Positions 13,822-14,574 of a stretch of 14,574 nt of DNA are shown here, piece after piece. Location: contig CAAAJI010001061.1 in NCBI GenBank assembly GCA_900642245.1, forward strand, positions 1 to 14,574, written 5' to 3'. The stretch's first letter is position 1. The number at the start of each line of letters is the position of its first letter. Origin of the DNA: Fragilaria radians. Lineage: Eukaryota > Bacillariophyta > Fragilariophyceae > Fragilariales > Fragilariaceae. A program made the translations under genes and the position numbers. The notes beneath the pieces are model-generated. The model saw nothing but the letters and a program-made list of their open reading frames with translations, ran no database searches and was not told the origin of the DNA.

Positions 13822-14574
13822 CTAGCGGCGCACCAGGTCGATCGTCCCCGCGCTGCTCGACAAGGCGAGGCGGTTGCGGCCGGTCACCGCGACCGTCATG
13901 ACCCCTTCGAGGATTGCGGTTGCCTGGGTTTCGATCGCCATGTTGGCACATGCCATGCGGGTCGAGAGCAATGCGCCGGCATCGAGCGTCGTCCCGGTCT
14001 GGGTATAGGGACCGCTGATCGAGTTGCAGCCGAATTTGGCCAGAATACGCCCGCTGTCGAAATCGACGTGATAATCGCCCTGGCGCGGGACTGCCCGGCC
14101 GTTGACTCGTGCCACCCGCCAGCGGGTGCGCTCGAGCGTCGTCTCGGGCCCCGGCAAGGCCGACGTCATCTGGGGATTACCGCGTTCATCGACCTGGAGA
14201 AAGAAGGCCGCTTGCGCTCCGCAGCCGCGGTAGAGACGCTTGTCGACCGTGACCTGCACCGTGTCGGGGTAGGTTCGGTCGCTCATCCCGTCGCTGCACT
14301 GCGCGTGGACGATGTTCACCCGGATCCGCGGGCTGTTGTAGGTCTCGCCGGCGACGCCGGACTGAAGCGCCGGGGTAGGCTGGACCACCGAGACATTGGT
14401 GCCGCGGTCGGTGAAGACGAGATTGTCGCTGATCGTGAGATCCCAGAAGGGTTCGGTGCCGATGGCGCGATAGCCTGCTTGGTCGGTGGGCGGGCCAGGG
14501 TAAGGCGCCGGCGTGGGCGGAGGATAGGCCGGAGCGCCATAAGGTGCAGTCTGGCACGCAGCGAGGCCGAGGGC
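13822..14574 (-). CDS. META/HslJ-domain lipoprotein with COG3650-like region, 5'-truncated by the window edge
   Basis: The frame is open from the right edge: 250 residues are visible, and the first methionine is outside. The visible start reads ALGLAAC, a lipobox whose lipidated cysteine is at codon 14554-14556, so this is a lipoprotein missing only the front of its signal peptide. A Pro/Tyr/Ala-rich linker follows, then YRAIGTEPFWDLTI, which resembles the GTEPFW start of COG3650 proteins. After a middle part with paired cysteines (AQCSDGM, GCGAQAAFF) comes a META domain: TRWRVARVNG, then LAKFGCNSISGPY and a later MACAN. The frame with an internal GTG (14388) would drop the lipobox and is not the true start. 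META/HslJ proteins are linked to heat or envelope stress; function here is unknown. Confidence 0.88.
   Translation of the reverse strand, partial: ALGLAACQTAPYGAPAYPPPTPAPYPGPPTDQAGYRAIGTEPFWDLTISDNLVFTDRGTNVSVVQPTPALQSGVAGETYNSPRIRVNIVHAQCSDGMSDRTYPDTVQVTVDKRLYRGCGAQAAFFLQVDERGNPQMTSALPGPETTLERTRWRVARVNGRAVPRQGDYHVDFDSGRILAKFGCNSISGPYTQTGTTLDAGALLSTRMACANMAIETQATAILEGVMTVAVTGRNRLALSSSAGTIDLVRR

Overview
The window is about 14.6 kb of dense, high-GC DNA with almost no spacer and many genes meeting tail to tail. The gene content (truA-fmt divergent from recR-def, then rmuC, with pyrG and trxB nearby, plus acyl-ligase/decarboxylase genes of the exosortase-A type) suggests a chromosome of an alphaproteobacterium, most likely a sphingomonad. 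That assignment comes from gene order, protein character and base composition, not from a 16S gene or a database search.

Layout. (1) 1-1405: the C-terminal six-sevenths of pyrG (CTP synthase), cut by the left edge. (2) 1414-4937: a copper-handling block. A glutaredoxin/MauE-type membrane protein runs leftward. Divergently, a CsoR-type Cu(I) repressor runs rightward, followed by a small exported protein translationally coupled to it, a small exported Cys/His-rich protein with three Cys-Cys doublets, and an outer-membrane-type beta-barrel protein with repeated Asp-His-Ser-x-Met-Asn-His motifs. The 68-bp divergent region carries back-to-back promoters and two CsoR-like operators. (3) 4993-5955: trxB. 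(4) 5956-9035: an acyl carrier protein gene, divergent from an AMP-forming acyl ligase and a fold-III PLP decarboxylase, matching gene types normally found beside exosortase A / PEP-CTERM exopolysaccharide loci; no exosortase or EPS gene is visible here. (5) 9032-11940: housekeeping genes truA and fmt (leftward) and recR and def (rightward). (6) 11937-12320: a 16-cysteine four-helix-bundle copper-storage-type protein, leftward. (7) 12427-13818: rmuC. (8) 13822 to the right edge: a lipoprotein with a COG3650-like region and a META/HslJ domain, cut at its 5' end.

How it fits together. The copper block reads as a self-regulated envelope response: CsoR derepresses both transcripts when cytosolic Cu(I) rises, giving exported metal-binding proteins, a metal-binding outer-membrane barrel and a thiol-redox membrane protein. 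The four-helix-bundle protein 7 kb away could buffer cytosolic Cu(I). TrxB supplies thioredoxin reduction but has its own putative promoter. No tRNA, rRNA, CRISPR array, insertion sequence or phage gene was seen. No stretch without a gene exceeds about 110 bases.

Regulatory theme. trxB, recR, def and fmt all lack a Shine-Dalgarno sequence and have a plausible -10 hexamer ending 6 to 8 bases before the ATG, so they may be transcribed as leaderless mRNAs, whereas the copper genes, ligase, csp and rmuC have recognisable ribosome binding sites.
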